DNA of 32,787 nt, from NCBI GenBank assembly GCA_964550895.1, contig CAZKAP010000035.1:1-32787 (forward strand), written 5' to 3'. Of the stretch, positions 16,770 through 25,057 are shown piece by piece; position 1 is the stretch's first letter; every line of letters starts with the position of its first letter. The translations under genes and the position numbers were made by a program. Source of the stretch: CAZKAP01 sp964550895 (GTDB lineage Bacteria > Bacteroidota > Bacteroidia > Flavobacteriales > Flavobacteriaceae). The notes below the pieces were generated by a model. The model worked only from the letters and a program-made list of their open reading frames with translations, made no database searches and was not told the DNA's origin.

Positions 16770-17855
16770 TCATGAGATGCTTTTGCTGTAGCTGTCGATC
16801 AGGTTTATATAGAGCTCGAGTCCCTCCTTCAATTCTGAAAGGTGAATGTATTCATCGGCAGAATGGGAGCGACGGCTGTCACCGGGTCCCAGTTTCAGTG
16901 ATGGGCAGCTCAGCGCCGCCTGGTCCGAAAGCGTGGGGGAACCGTAAGTGCCGCGGCCCAGGGCCTTTCCGCAGCGGACTAGCAGATGGTCTTCGGGTAT
17001 GGACGAACTCTCCAAACGCAGGGATCGGGCCTTAAGCCTGCAGGGTGCCTGTTCCTGTAGTATGGCATCGATCTCCTCATTGGTATAGCAGTCATTGACG
17101 CGGACATCAATAACCAGGGCCACCTCGGCCGGTACCACATTGTGTTGTTTACCCGCAGAAATCTGAGTTACCGTGAGCTTTACGGCGCCCAGGGTATCCG
17201 ATTCCTCCGGAAACCGAAAATCGCGGAACCACTCCAATGCCTCGATGCAGCGATATATCGAATTCCGGTCGTTGGGGTGGGCGGCGTGCGAAGGGGTGCC
17301 CTCGACCGTTGCGTCGTAGACGATCAGGCCTTTCTCGGCTATGGCCAGGTCCAGTAAGGTGGGTTCGCCCACTATGGCCAGATCGATTGGGGGCAGCTGG
17401 GGAAGAAGTCCGGCTAGGCTATCCTTCCCTGCGTTTTCTTCTTCCCCGGTAGCAGCCACCAGCAGGTTGAACGGCAGCTGCGTTTTTTCCCTGTAAAAAT
17501 GGGCAAAGCATCCGAGCAGGCAAACCAGTGCGCCTCCGGCGTCGTTACTACCCAGTCCGTAGAGTCGATCGCCCTCCACCTCAGGTTCAAACGGATTGCG
17601 GGTGTAGGCCGTATTGGGACGAACCGTATCGTGGTGCGAATTCAGCAACAGGGTCGGTTTGGAAGGATCGTATACGGACTGCCAGGCAAAAAGATTGTTT
17701 GCCAACCGGTGATAGGGAATGCCTTCGCTGTCGAACCAATCGGCAATATGGGAGGCGGTTTCATCTTCCTCTCCGGAAAACGAAGGCGTCGCAATCAGTT
17801 TGCGCAGTAGGGAGAGCTGCTTCCGGTACAGGGTATCGCGGTAGTGAGTCATCAT
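16770..17855 (-). CDS. argE: M20-family N-acyl-ornithine deacylase (ArgE-like)
   Basis: 361 residues. It should remove the acyl group from N-acyl-ornithine or, as in other Bacteroidota with ArgF', from N-acyl-citrulline. M20 metal ligands are visible: His in NSHHDTV, Asp in GSNDAGGAL, the Glu-Glu pair in ATGEEENAGKDS, Glu in VGEPTLLDL, and the C-terminal His in RSHSADEY. The start ATG overlaps the argB stop in an ATGATGA run, and its own stop overlaps an ATG of argH, so translational coupling is likely. Whether the acyl group is acetyl or succinyl cannot be decided here. Confidence 0.88.
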   Translation of the reverse strand: MMTHYRDTLYRKQLSLLRKLIATPSFSGEEDETASHIADWFDSEGIPYHRLANNLFAWQSVYDPSKPTLLLNSHHDTVRPNTAYTRNPFEPEVEGDRLYGLGSNDAGGALVCLLGCFAHFYREKTQLPFNLLVAATGEEENAGKDSLAGLLPQLPPIDLAIVGEPTLLDLAIAEKGLIVYDATVEGTPSHAAHPNDRNSIYRCIEALEWFRDFRFPEESDTLGAVKLTVTQISAGKQHNVVPAEVALVIDVRVNDCYTNEEIDAILQEQAPCRLKARSLRLESSSIPEDHLLVRCGKALGRGTYGSPTLSDQAALSCPSLKLGPGDSRRSHSADEYIHLSELKEGLELYINLIDSYSKSIS

Positions 17856-18628
17856 TGTATTTGTGTAAAGTTTATGGAGTCCCCGGCAAAGTAGCCCGCC
17901 TTTCCGATGCCCACGGTCTCTACGCCTCCTTCCCGTGCCCGGAAGGCGTTGTCGAGTTTGGGAATCATGCCACTGGCCACCCGGCCTTCATCGCGCAATC
18001 GATGGTACAGCTGCAGATCGAGCAGACGGATCACCGAATGCGGTTCCTCCACATCCCGGAGTACACCCTCCTTTTCGAAACAGTACCAGAGCCGAACCCT
18101 AAATTCGGAAGATAGGGCTATGGCCACCTCAGTGGCGATGGTATCCGCATTGGTATTCAGCAGTTGTCCCCTTCCGTCGTGAGTCAGGGCACAGAGCACG
18201 GGGCACAGGCCCTGCCCGATTAGTGTTCCGAGTAATTCGGTCCGCACATGATCCACATCCCCGACCCAGCCGAAGTCGATGGGACGGGCCGGACGCTTAT
18301 GGGAGCGGATCAGGTCGCCATCCGCCCCACTCAGTCCGAGCGCGTTGCATCCTTTTGCCTGCAATTCAGCCACTAGTTGCTTGTTGAGCAGGCCGGCGTA
18401 TACCATCAGTGCAATTTCAAGAGTGGCATCGTCGGTGATCCTCCGCCCATCGACCATACAGACCCCTACACCGGTCTCCTGTGCCAGTGTGGTGGCCCGG
18501 CTGCCTCCCCCGTGTACCAGTACACAGGGTTCTTTAAGGGAAGCCAGGGAAGCCAGGCAGGATGTTCTCAGTCCGGGTTCGTCCAACAGCTTTCCTCCGA
18601 TCTTTACAATGTGCAATACGGGTTTCAT
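17852..18628 (-). CDS. argB: N-acetylglutamate kinase (or N-succinylglutamate kinase)
   Basis: 258 residues. It phosphorylates N-acylglutamate with ATP. Amino-acid-kinase motifs: KIGGKLL at the N-terminus, LVHGGGS near 40, LLNTNADTIATEVA and the C-terminal GMIPKLDNAFRA. The start MKPVLHIVKIGGK at 18628 overlaps the argF' stop as ATGA and gives the normal family length; a longer in-frame extension upstream lies inside argF' and is not real. Acyl specificity (acetyl or succinyl) follows that of argF' and is undetermined. Confidence 0.92.
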   Translation of the reverse strand: MKPVLHIVKIGGKLLDEPGLRTSCLASLASLKEPCVLVHGGGSRATTLAQETGVGVCMVDGRRITDDATLEIALMVYAGLLNKQLVAELQAKGCNALGLSGADGDLIRSHKRPARPIDFGWVGDVDHVRTELLGTLIGQGLCPVLCALTHDGRGQLLNTNADTIATEVAIALSSEFRVRLWYCFEKEGVLRDVEEPHSVIRLLDLQLYHRLRDEGRVASGMIPKLDNAFRAREGGVETVGIGKAGYFAGDSINFTQIQ

Positions 18629-19563
18629 AGGCCGCCGAGGATTTCCCGCAATACGTACTGAGCCGAAAAGGTGCGGTTCAGCGCCTGTTCCATGACCAGC
18701 GAACGGCTGCTGTCGAGTATGGAATCGGATACCACCACATTGCGGCGTACCGGAAGGCAATGCATAAAGCGCGCGTTACCCAGTTTTTCTTCCGTAAGAG
18801 TCCAGGATTCCGATACCGGGATAACCTCGCCGTAGAGGTTCCATGAACTCCAGTTTTTCGCGTATACCACATCGGCGTTGTCCAGGGCCTCGAGCTGGTT
18901 GTAATTGACGGGGACGTCACCTGCAATTCCGGAGTCCAGCTCGTATCCTTCGGGATGGGTGATGGTAAAATCGGCAGGGTATCGCTTCATGAGCTCAATA
19001 AAGGAATGGGCCACGGCATGGGGCAAGGCACGGGGGTGAGGCGCCCACGACAGCACTACCCTGGGTTTGCGGTGGGGAAAGCTTTCGCTGAGCGTTATAC
19101 CGTCTGCCAGGGCCTGCAGGGGGTGGGCCATAGGACTCTCCAGGTTAACTACAGGCCGGCCCGAATGGCGGACGAATCCGTCCATGATTTCCTGCCGGAG
19201 GTCTTCTTCCCGGTTGTTCAGTGAGGCGAAGGCCCGGAGTGCAATGATATCGGCGTACTGTCCGACCACACCGGCGGCTTCGCGTATGTGTTCCGCGGTC
19301 CCCTGGTCCATGACCGTACCGTCGGCGGTTTCCAGTTTCCAGCCCTCAGCCCCGAAGTTCATTACTACGGTATGCAGGCCCAACTGTTGGGCCGCCTTCT
19401 GGGTACTGAGCCGGGTTCTCAGGCTGGGGTTGAAGAATAGAAGGCAGAGCGTTTTTCCCCTCCCCAGACCGTCTTCGGCCAGCGGGTTCAATTTGATTTC
19501 ACGGGCTGCTGTTATAGCCTGATCCAGGTCGGGCAGGTCGCTCAGCGATCTAAAGTGTCTCAT
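18625..19563 (-). CDS. argF': N-acylornithine carbamoyltransferase ArgF' (succinyl/acetyl type)
   Basis: 312 residues. It carbamoylates N-acylornithine rather than free ornithine. The carbamoyl-phosphate loop reads FFNPSLRTR (43-51) instead of the classic STRTR, and GTVMDQGTAEHIREAA follows at 82-97; both are features of the Bacteroides-type N-succinylornithine transcarbamylase group, distinct from ordinary ArgF. The C-terminal HCLPVRRNVVV segment also fits. The gene overlaps argD by 14 bases upstream and argB by four bases downstream. Choosing between succinyl and acetyl needs structural comparison of the loop near residue 90. Confidence 0.88.
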   Translation of the reverse strand: MRHFRSLSDLPDLDQAITAAREIKLNPLAEDGLGRGKTLCLLFFNPSLRTRLSTQKAAQQLGLHTVVMNFGAEGWKLETADGTVMDQGTAEHIREAAGVVGQYADIIALRAFASLNNREEDLRQEIMDGFVRHSGRPVVNLESPMAHPLQALADGITLSESFPHRKPRVVLSWAPHPRALPHAVAHSFIELMKRYPADFTITHPEGYELDSGIAGDVPVNYNQLEALDNADVVYAKNWSSWNLYGEVIPVSESWTLTEEKLGNARFMHCLPVRRNVVVSDSILDSSRSLVMEQALNRTFSAQYVLREILGGL

Positions 19564-20713
19564 GGTATTCTTTTTTCAGGGCAAGAAGAAATCGGTCCAG
19601 CACATCGGCGGTAATATTCAGGGCGGGCAGGATTCTAATCACATTCGGATTCCGGGATGCCCCTGTAAAATAGCCGTGGGTCAGCAGCAGTTCCTTTCGG
19701 ATAGCAGCTACGGGCCTGCCCAGGTCCAGTCCCAGCATGAGTCCCCTGCCCTTTACCTCGATTCCGGGCAATAATTCCCGAGCGCGTTCGCGAAATCCGA
19801 CCTCAAGCTGAGCCGCGTTCCGGGCCAGATTCTCCTTCTCGAGAACCTCGAGCACGGCCAGGCAGGCGGCACAGGCCAGGTGATTACCTCCGAATGTCGT
19901 GCCGAGGAGTCCATAGGAACTATCGAATTCCGGACCTATGAGTATGCCTCCGGTAGGGAAACCGTTTCCCATTCCTTTAGCCAGGCTGATCAGGCCGGGC
20001 CGTAGTCCGTAATGCTGAAAGGCAAAGAATTTACCGCTGCGACCGAATCCCGACTGCACCTCGTCGGCGATCAGGACCGTGCCCGTAGCGGCACATTCCT
20101 GCTGAACGAGCCGGGCGTATTCTTTTCCTGGCATATCCAGCCCTCCCACGCCTTGGATGCATTCCATGATCACCGCACAGTACTTTTTGGTTTGCAGGAC
20201 TTTCTTTAGCGTCAGCTGATCTCCGAAGTCGATAAAGGTTACCTCCTGCTGTGCGTTCAAAGGGGACACCGCCGCGGGCATGTCGGTGGCAGCTACAGCC
20301 GCCGATGTCCTGCCGTGAAATGAATTCCTGAAGGCGAGCACTTTGTGTCGCCCGGTATGAAAGGAGGCCAGTTTCAGCGCATTTTCGTTGGCTTCCGCCC
20401 CTGAATTGCACATAAACAGGCGATAGCCCGGAGAGTCGGACTGCTTCAACAGTTTTGCGGCATATTCTTCCTGTAGCGGGTTGAGTATGGAATTGCTGTA
20501 GAAGCCGATGCGGTCCAACTGATCGTGCAGGCGTTTGAGATAATGGGGATGTCCGTGGCCTATGGAGATCACCGCATGCCCCCCGTACAGGTCCTGGTAG
20601 GTGCGTCCCTTATCGTCCGTGATCACCGTGCCCCGGGCGCTTACAGGAGTAATGCCGAATCGGGGGTATACATCGAACAGGGCTTCCGGAGAGGTGCTGG
20701 TTTGTGGGTCCAT
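19550..20713 (-). CDS. argD: N-acylornithine aminotransferase (class III)
   Basis: 387 residues, PLP-dependent. It transfers an amino group to N-acylglutamate semialdehyde. PLP-site residues: the CNSGAEANE phosphate-binding segment at 102-110, Asp217 in LIADEVQSGFGR, and Schiff-base Lys246 in SLAKGMGNGFPTGG. The start is set to ATG 20713, three bases after the argC stop; a TTG at 20719 overlapping that stop is an alternative. Family members also include ornithine aminotransferase, but the position between argC and argF' supports biosynthesis. Confidence 0.9.
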   Translation of the reverse strand: MDPQTSTSPEALFDVYPRFGITPVSARGTVITDDKGRTYQDLYGGHAVISIGHGHPHYLKRLHDQLDRIGFYSNSILNPLQEEYAAKLLKQSDSPGYRLFMCNSGAEANENALKLASFHTGRHKVLAFRNSFHGRTSAAVAATDMPAAVSPLNAQQEVTFIDFGDQLTLKKVLQTKKYCAVIMECIQGVGGLDMPGKEYARLVQQECAATGTVLIADEVQSGFGRSGKFFAFQHYGLRPGLISLAKGMGNGFPTGGILIGPEFDSSYGLLGTTFGGNHLACAACLAVLEVLEKENLARNAAQLEVGFRERARELLPGIEVKGRGLMLGLDLGRPVAAIRKELLLTHGYFTGASRNPNVIRILPALNITADVLDRFLLALKKEYHETL

Positions 20714-20715
20714 GG

Positions 20716-21690
20716 TCAAAATGCTAGGGGTTTGAGTCGTAAGCCGGTGTCGGGCTCGAGTCCGAACATGAGGTTGGCATTTTCCAGTGCCTGTCCCGAG
20801 GCGCCCTTGAGCAGGTTATCGATTACCGAGGTAATGAGCAGTGTTCCTTCGTGCTTGTGCAGGTGCAGGAAGCAGTTGTTGGTGTTAACGACCTGTTTGA
20901 GGTCAGGTGCCTGTTCCGTGACATGGGTGAACACGGCACCGTCGTAGTACTCCCGGTACAGAGCCTCAGCCCCGGCGAGTTCCAGGTCTACCCGGAGGTA
21001 GGCGGTGGCGAATATCCCCCTGCTGAAGTTGCCCCGTATCGGAAGGAACATCAGGTCTTTTTCGGAGGCGCCGGCCGTCTCCAGGCCTTCCCCGATCTCC
21101 GCCAGATGCTGGTGGACAAACGGCTTGTAGTAGCTGATATTACTGAGTCTCCAACTGAACATGCTGGTTTCTGTGAGACCGGCTCCGGCCCCAGTACTTC
21201 CGGTTAGGGCATGGATATGCGCCGTTGTCTTCAGCAGGTTGCGGGAAGCCAGAGGGAGCAATGCAAGCTGAATCGCCGTGGCGAAGCAACCGGGATTGGC
21301 TATAGCCTTCGCTCCCCGTATGCGATCCCTGTTGAGTTCCGGTAATCCGTAGACGAATTCGCGATCGTTCCACAACGCTCCGGTCCGGAGTCGGAATTCG
21401 TTGCTCAGATCGACGATCCGGGTATGCGTACCCAACCGATGTGTATTCAGGAATTCCCTGCTGTGGCCGTGACCCAGACACAGGAATACCACATCAACTC
21501 CGGTATTGACCTCGGAGGTAAACCGCAGTTCGGTCTGACCCGTCAGGTCCCTGTGGATATCGGATACTCGGGTATTCGGTCGGGAATGACTGTAAACGAA
21601 GTCGATTTCGATCGACGGATGGGGCAGCAGCAGCCGGATCAGCTCTCCGGCCGTGTACCCCGTGCCTCCTATTATCCCTGCACGGATCAT
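20716..21690 (-). CDS. argC: N-acyl-gamma-glutamyl-phosphate reductase
   Basis: 324 residues. It reduces N-acylglutamyl phosphate to the semialdehyde with NADPH. The N-terminal GIIGGTGYTAGEL binds the nucleotide; Cys135 in ANPGCFAT is the catalytic cysteine, and the HALTGSTGAGAG loop follows. The ATG overlaps the argG stop as ATGA. Length and domain order are normal. Confidence 0.94.
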   Translation of the reverse strand: MIRAGIIGGTGYTAGELIRLLLPHPSIEIDFVYSHSRPNTRVSDIHRDLTGQTELRFTSEVNTGVDVVFLCLGHGHSREFLNTHRLGTHTRIVDLSNEFRLRTGALWNDREFVYGLPELNRDRIRGAKAIANPGCFATAIQLALLPLASRNLLKTTAHIHALTGSTGAGAGLTETSMFSWRLSNISYYKPFVHQHLAEIGEGLETAGASEKDLMFLPIRGNFSRGIFATAYLRVDLELAGAEALYREYYDGAVFTHVTEQAPDLKQVVNTNNCFLHLHKHEGTLLITSVIDNLLKGASGQALENANLMFGLEPDTGLRLKPLAF

Positions 21691-22877
21691 GAGTGCTTGT
21701 TTTTAAGTTGCGCTATCTTCAGTGGATTGGCTGTGATTTTAATAAAGCCCCGCGCCTCTTCTGAGGTCCAGCCCAGATTTTCTTCCCCGTAGGCCCCCAT
21801 GCCGGAATCCATGAGGTCGTGAGGGGACTCGATGCCATCCAGGGTAAAGCGGTAGGGGTGGAGCGTCAGGTATACCCTGCCACTCACGTATTTCTGGGAG
21901 TCCTCCAGGTAGGCCTCGCTGTTTCGCATTACCTCGTCCAGGTACTGCCCCTCATGGAGGAGCATACCGTAAAAGTCGGCTATTCCTTCCTTCTGAAATT
22001 TCTGCCACTTACTTAAGGTGTGCTTTTCGAGCAATTCGTGCGCCTTGATGAGGATCAGGGCGGCCGGGGCCTCGAAGCCCACCCTGCCCTTGATGCCTAT
22101 AACCGTATCCCCGACGTGTATATCCCGGCCTATGGCGAATGGGGAGGCCAGTTCCCGGATGCGTTCGATACAGGCGACCGGGGAAAGTGATTCCCCGTTA
22201 ACCCCTGAGGGCTCCCCATGTGTAAAGTCGAGTTGCAATGGCTTTGGCTCGTGCCCGGTCAGTGGACTGGGATAGGCGTGATCAGGTAGGGGATGGCGCG
22301 ATTTCAGCGTCTCTTCCCCGCCCACGGAAGTGCCCCAAAGTCCTTTGTTCACTGAATAGCGGGCCTTTTCCCATCGGGCCTCGAATCCCCGGCTTTTCAG
22401 GTACTCGATTTCCTCCTCCCGGCTGAGCCCCTGATCCCGGATCGGGGTGATGATCCTTATGCCGGGCGCCAGGGTCTGAAAAATCAGGTCGAAACGCACC
22501 TGATCGTTCCCGGCACCCGTGCTGCCGTGGGCGATGTGGGCTGCCTGTATGTTCCGGGCGTAGTCCACTATGGCCAGGGCCTGAACGATGCGTTCGGCGC
22601 TGACGGACAGCGGATAGGTGTTATTTCGGAGAACGTTTCCAAAGATCAGATAGCGCACGATCTTTTGGTAGAAGTTCTCAATCGCATCTATGCAGAGAAA
22701 TTCGGCGGCACCGAGTGCCCGGGCCTTGCGTTCCATCTCCTCAACTTCAGGGGCGGTGAATCCTCCCGTATTCACGCATACCGCATGTACCTCGAATCCT
22801 TTCTCGTGGGTGAGGTGGCTGACGCAATAGGAGGTGTCCAGTCCGCCGCTGTAGGCGAGTACGAGTTTTTCTTTCAT
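21687..22877 (-). CDS. argG: Argininosuccinate synthase
   Basis: 396 residues. It joins citrulline and aspartate using ATP. The PP-loop LAYSGGLDTS is at the N-terminus, with AHGSTGAGNDQVRFD near 110-125. If the ArgF'/ArgE route yields free citrulline, this is the step that takes it up. The ATG at 22877 is preferred (AAGAG about eight bases upstream); a GTG at 22886 that overlaps the preceding stop is an alternative. Being second in the operon rather than near its end is usual for this Bacteroidota cluster. Confidence 0.94.
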   Translation of the reverse strand: MKEKLVLAYSGGLDTSYCVSHLTHEKGFEVHAVCVNTGGFTAPEVEEMERKARALGAAEFLCIDAIENFYQKIVRYLIFGNVLRNNTYPLSVSAERIVQALAIVDYARNIQAAHIAHGSTGAGNDQVRFDLIFQTLAPGIRIITPIRDQGLSREEEIEYLKSRGFEARWEKARYSVNKGLWGTSVGGEETLKSRHPLPDHAYPSPLTGHEPKPLQLDFTHGEPSGVNGESLSPVACIERIRELASPFAIGRDIHVGDTVIGIKGRVGFEAPAALILIKAHELLEKHTLSKWQKFQKEGIADFYGMLLHEGQYLDEVMRNSEAYLEDSQKYVSGRVYLTLHPYRFTLDGIESPHDLMDSGMGAYGEENLGWTSEEARGFIKITANPLKIAQLKNKHS

Positions 22878-22882
22878 GTCGT

Positions 22883-23500
22883 TCACTCTTTTTTAATCTT
22901 TTTGAAGCGGTCCCGGATGGCCTGCAGCCTTTTCCAGGTCTTGTCGTTGAGCTTTACCTTTTCTTTTTCTCCTTCCTTTTTCGACGGATCGTATAGCATC
23001 CCGGTGCACAGGCACATCTTCCGCTGCGTACGGGTGAGTATGTCGTAATTCGCACAGGTCTGGCAGCCCTTCCAGAATTCAGGATCATCGGTCAGTTCCG
23101 AGAAGGTTACGGGCTGATATCCCAGCTCGTAGTTCAGCTTCATCACGGCCAGGCCGGTGGTAATCCCGAAGATCTTGGCGCCGGGATATTTTTTCGTGGA
23201 AAGCTCGAAAACGGCCTTCTTGATCTCCTTTGCCAGTCCGCGATTCCTGAAATCGGGATGGACAATAAGCCCAGAATTGGCCACGTAATCCTTGTTGCCC
23301 CAGACTTCGATGTAACAGAATCCGACGAAGCGTTCACCCTCCAGGGCGATGACAGCGTTGCCGTTCTTCAGTCGTTGCAGGATGTATTCGGGGGTCCTAA
23401 GCGCTATTCCGGTTCCCCGTACTTTAGCGGATTCCGACAGGCAATCACTGATTTCCTGTGCGTACTTACTATGGGATTCATTGGCGACAACGATTTCCAC
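22883..23500 (-). CDS. GNAT-family N-acyltransferase heading the arginine operon, with Cys cluster
   Basis: 205 residues. The acetyl-CoA-binding motif A is visible as IVHPDFRNRGLAKEI (79-93). After the GNAT fold come four cysteines, Cys146, Cys149, Cys163 and Cys165 (CxxC, 13 residues, CxC), then a Lys/Glu-rich tail from 172. As first gene of a complete arginine operon that lacks argJ, it is the natural candidate for N-acylglutamate synthase, the first step; this is inference from context. The start is GTG at 23500; an in-frame TGA six bases upstream excludes a longer protein. A candidate promoter lies at 23576-23583. The function of the Cys cluster (metal site or redox sensing) is unknown. 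Confidence 0.8.
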   Translation of the reverse strand: MEIVVANESHSKYAQEISDCLSESAKVRGTGIALRTPEYILQRLKNGNAVIALEGERFVGFCYIEVWGNKDYVANSGLIVHPDFRNRGLAKEIKKAVFELSTKKYPGAKIFGITTGLAVMKLNYELGYQPVTFSELTDDPEFWKGCQTCANYDILTRTQRKMCLCTGMLYDPSKKEGEKEKVKLNDKTWKRLQAIRDRFKKIKKE

Positions 23501-23554
23501 AAATCAATGTTTTTCTTTTAGAGGGTTTGAGAGAACGAATCGGGAAGCAGAGGG

Positions 23555-23576
23555 GGAACCGGACGCACCGGGTTCC
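23555..23576. repeat. Inverted repeat at the predicted arginine operon transcription start
   Basis: GGAACC at 23555-23560 and GGTTCC at 23571-23576 form a perfect six-base inverted repeat with a ten-base spacer. It overlaps the predicted transcription start (about 23571) and the first leader bases of the arginine operon, so it could be an operator or a 5' hairpin. It does not resemble the AT-rich ArgR box. Confidence 0.4.
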
Positions 23577-23583
23577 AAAAATA
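23576..23583 (-). promoter_or_regulatory. -7 promoter box TATTTTTG for the arginine operon
   Basis: Read on the minus strand, TATTTTTG is an exact TAnnTTTG match in the 177-base gap between the GT-C gene and the GNAT gene. A TTC lies 20 bases upstream in place of the TTG. It would give a leader of about 70 bases. Confidence 0.5.
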
Positions 23584-23677
23584 CATACACCCTTACGGGC
23601 GGCGAAGGGAAAGGCGAGAGCGAAGTGGCTGATGGAAATTATTCATCTTTCGTTTGAGGATTAACCCCTGCAAGGAA

Positions 23678-25057
23678 CTAATTTTTTTCCGAAGCAGGAC
23701 TCACCGGCAGGTTGAATTTACCGTCAAACTTACGAAAAGTAACATAATCATATACGAGTGTTGCAAAAAGCAGCACGTATTCTGCTATAATAACCCCGTC
23801 GTACTCCCGGTATTCCGGGTTACGGTAGGCCGAGTAACTCAGAAAGACCGCAATGGACCAGACCAGCGGAAATTTCAATCGTCCGAATACGCCGAGGAAA
23901 ACCAGGAAAACCAGGTACCACGGGTGTACGGTACTGGAAATCAAAAAATAAAAACCAAGTAAGATCAGCATGGCCTGGGTTAACTGTACGAAAGTCCGGG
24001 TCCTTCGGTAAAGCACGATAAAAAGGGCGAAGATCACCGTGACCCCGGCTACACCCTTGCCCCACCAGGTAATGAATTCCCAGGGACGAACCCCGAACCA
24101 CTCGACTGCGATGCCATTGGTGAGCCCGAAGAGCCCGGCATTGAACCGGAAATTTGAGAACCATAAAGACAAGGTCTCTCCATAGTGGCCGACGGATTCA
24201 GGGGTGTACAAAGGGAGTATCCATGCCGTAAGACCAACGGCCACACCGAGGTAAAACACTACCGTAGGGCGTGATTTCGGGTAGGTCAGGAACAGGGGAA
24301 GAAACAACATGGGTACGAGCTTGAGGCCTATGGACAGGGAATACAGCAGCCCGGATCCCAAGGCGCGGCCTTTTTTCAGCAGCAGCAGGGAACCGGCAAA
24401 CAGAGCGATCATGACTCCTTCGAAATGCAGGTTACCGGTGAGTTCAACGATCACAAGGGGGTTAAGGAAATACCAAAACACCTGATGGGTGGAGATGCTT
24501 AGGCTTCTAAGAATCTCCCTGAGGGTATACAACGCAAAAATGTCTGCCGCTATGATCACGACCCTGAGGGCGATAACGGATGATAGCAGGGATTTGCCTC
24601 CGAGCCACGCCGATAGCGTAAAAAGGGCCTGGTTAACCGGCGGATAGTTGCTGAAATGACCGGCACTGAGCTCTCCCATACCCGCATGCAGCTTCCGGGC
24701 ATTGGGCACCAGGTCGCCCAATATGGGCAGGAGTTCGTCCGGGGTGTACAGATAGGGGTTGTACCCGAGACGAAGCAGGTGCCCATCCCATATAAAGCGA
24801 TAGAAATCCTGGGACAGCTCCGGGAACGAGAGCAGAAAGACAAGCCGGAACAGTATGCCGGCTACGAAGAGAAAGGTAAAGTTGCCTTTCTCCCGATTCA
24901 TAAGGATCAGGTATCCGGCCGAGGCCAACAGGAAGATTCCCAGCAGCGCGAAGGTATGCTCGCGTTCGATGATATACGAAAGCAGGAAATAACTCAGAGC
25001 GCTGATCAAAGTGACCAACAGAGCCAACCTGTGGACCCTCCAGAAGGCAAACATCAT
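23678..25057 (-). CDS. GT-C-type integral membrane mannosyltransferase-like protein (polyprenol-phosphate sugar donor)
   Basis: 459 residues with about ten to twelve hydrophobic helices. The first extracytoplasmic loop carries the acidic GT-C motif at 83-102: QDFYRFIWDG then GYNPY, with Asp84 and Asp91. This resembles the MptA/MptB-type polyprenol-phosphomannose-dependent alpha-mannosyltransferases and related GT87 proteins. It would transfer a sugar, probably from a polyprenol phosphate, outside the cytoplasmic membrane. The immediately upstream genes encode two GT2 enzymes, one of them DPM-like and able to supply such a donor. The ATG abuts the previous stop. Mannose as the sugar is an inference. 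Confidence 0.75.
   Translation of the reverse strand: MMFAFWRVHRLALLVTLISALSYFLLSYIIEREHTFALLGIFLLASAGYLILMNREKGNFTFLFVAGILFRLVFLLSFPELSQDFYRFIWDGHLLRLGYNPYLYTPDELLPILGDLVPNARKLHAGMGELSAGHFSNYPPVNQALFTLSAWLGGKSLLSSVIALRVVIIAADIFALYTLREILRSLSISTHQVFWYFLNPLVIVELTGNLHFEGVMIALFAGSLLLLKKGRALGSGLLYSLSIGLKLVPMLFLPLFLTYPKSRPTVVFYLGVAVGLTAWILPLYTPESVGHYGETLSLWFSNFRFNAGLFGLTNGIAVEWFGVRPWEFITWWGKGVAGVTVIFALFIVLYRRTRTFVQLTQAMLILLGFYFLISSTVHPWYLVFLVFLGVFGRLKFPLVWSIAVFLSYSAYRNPEYREYDGVIIAEYVLLFATLVYDYVTFRKFDGKFNLPVSPASEKN

Noticed and set aside
18629..18760. 44-residue N-terminal extension of ArgB
   Set aside because: It lies entirely within argF'; family proteins start at the MKPVLHIVKIGGK segment and the ATGA overlap supports 18628.
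23500..23507. TTGATTTG on the minus strand as the arginine promoter
   Set aside because: It mismatches TAnnTTTG and overlaps the GTG start itself, so its transcript would begin inside the gene.
23458..23664. Plus-strand open frames in the gap before the arginine operon
   Set aside because: Two overlapping frames share the sequence, show composition typical of chance reading, and run antisense into the GNAT gene.
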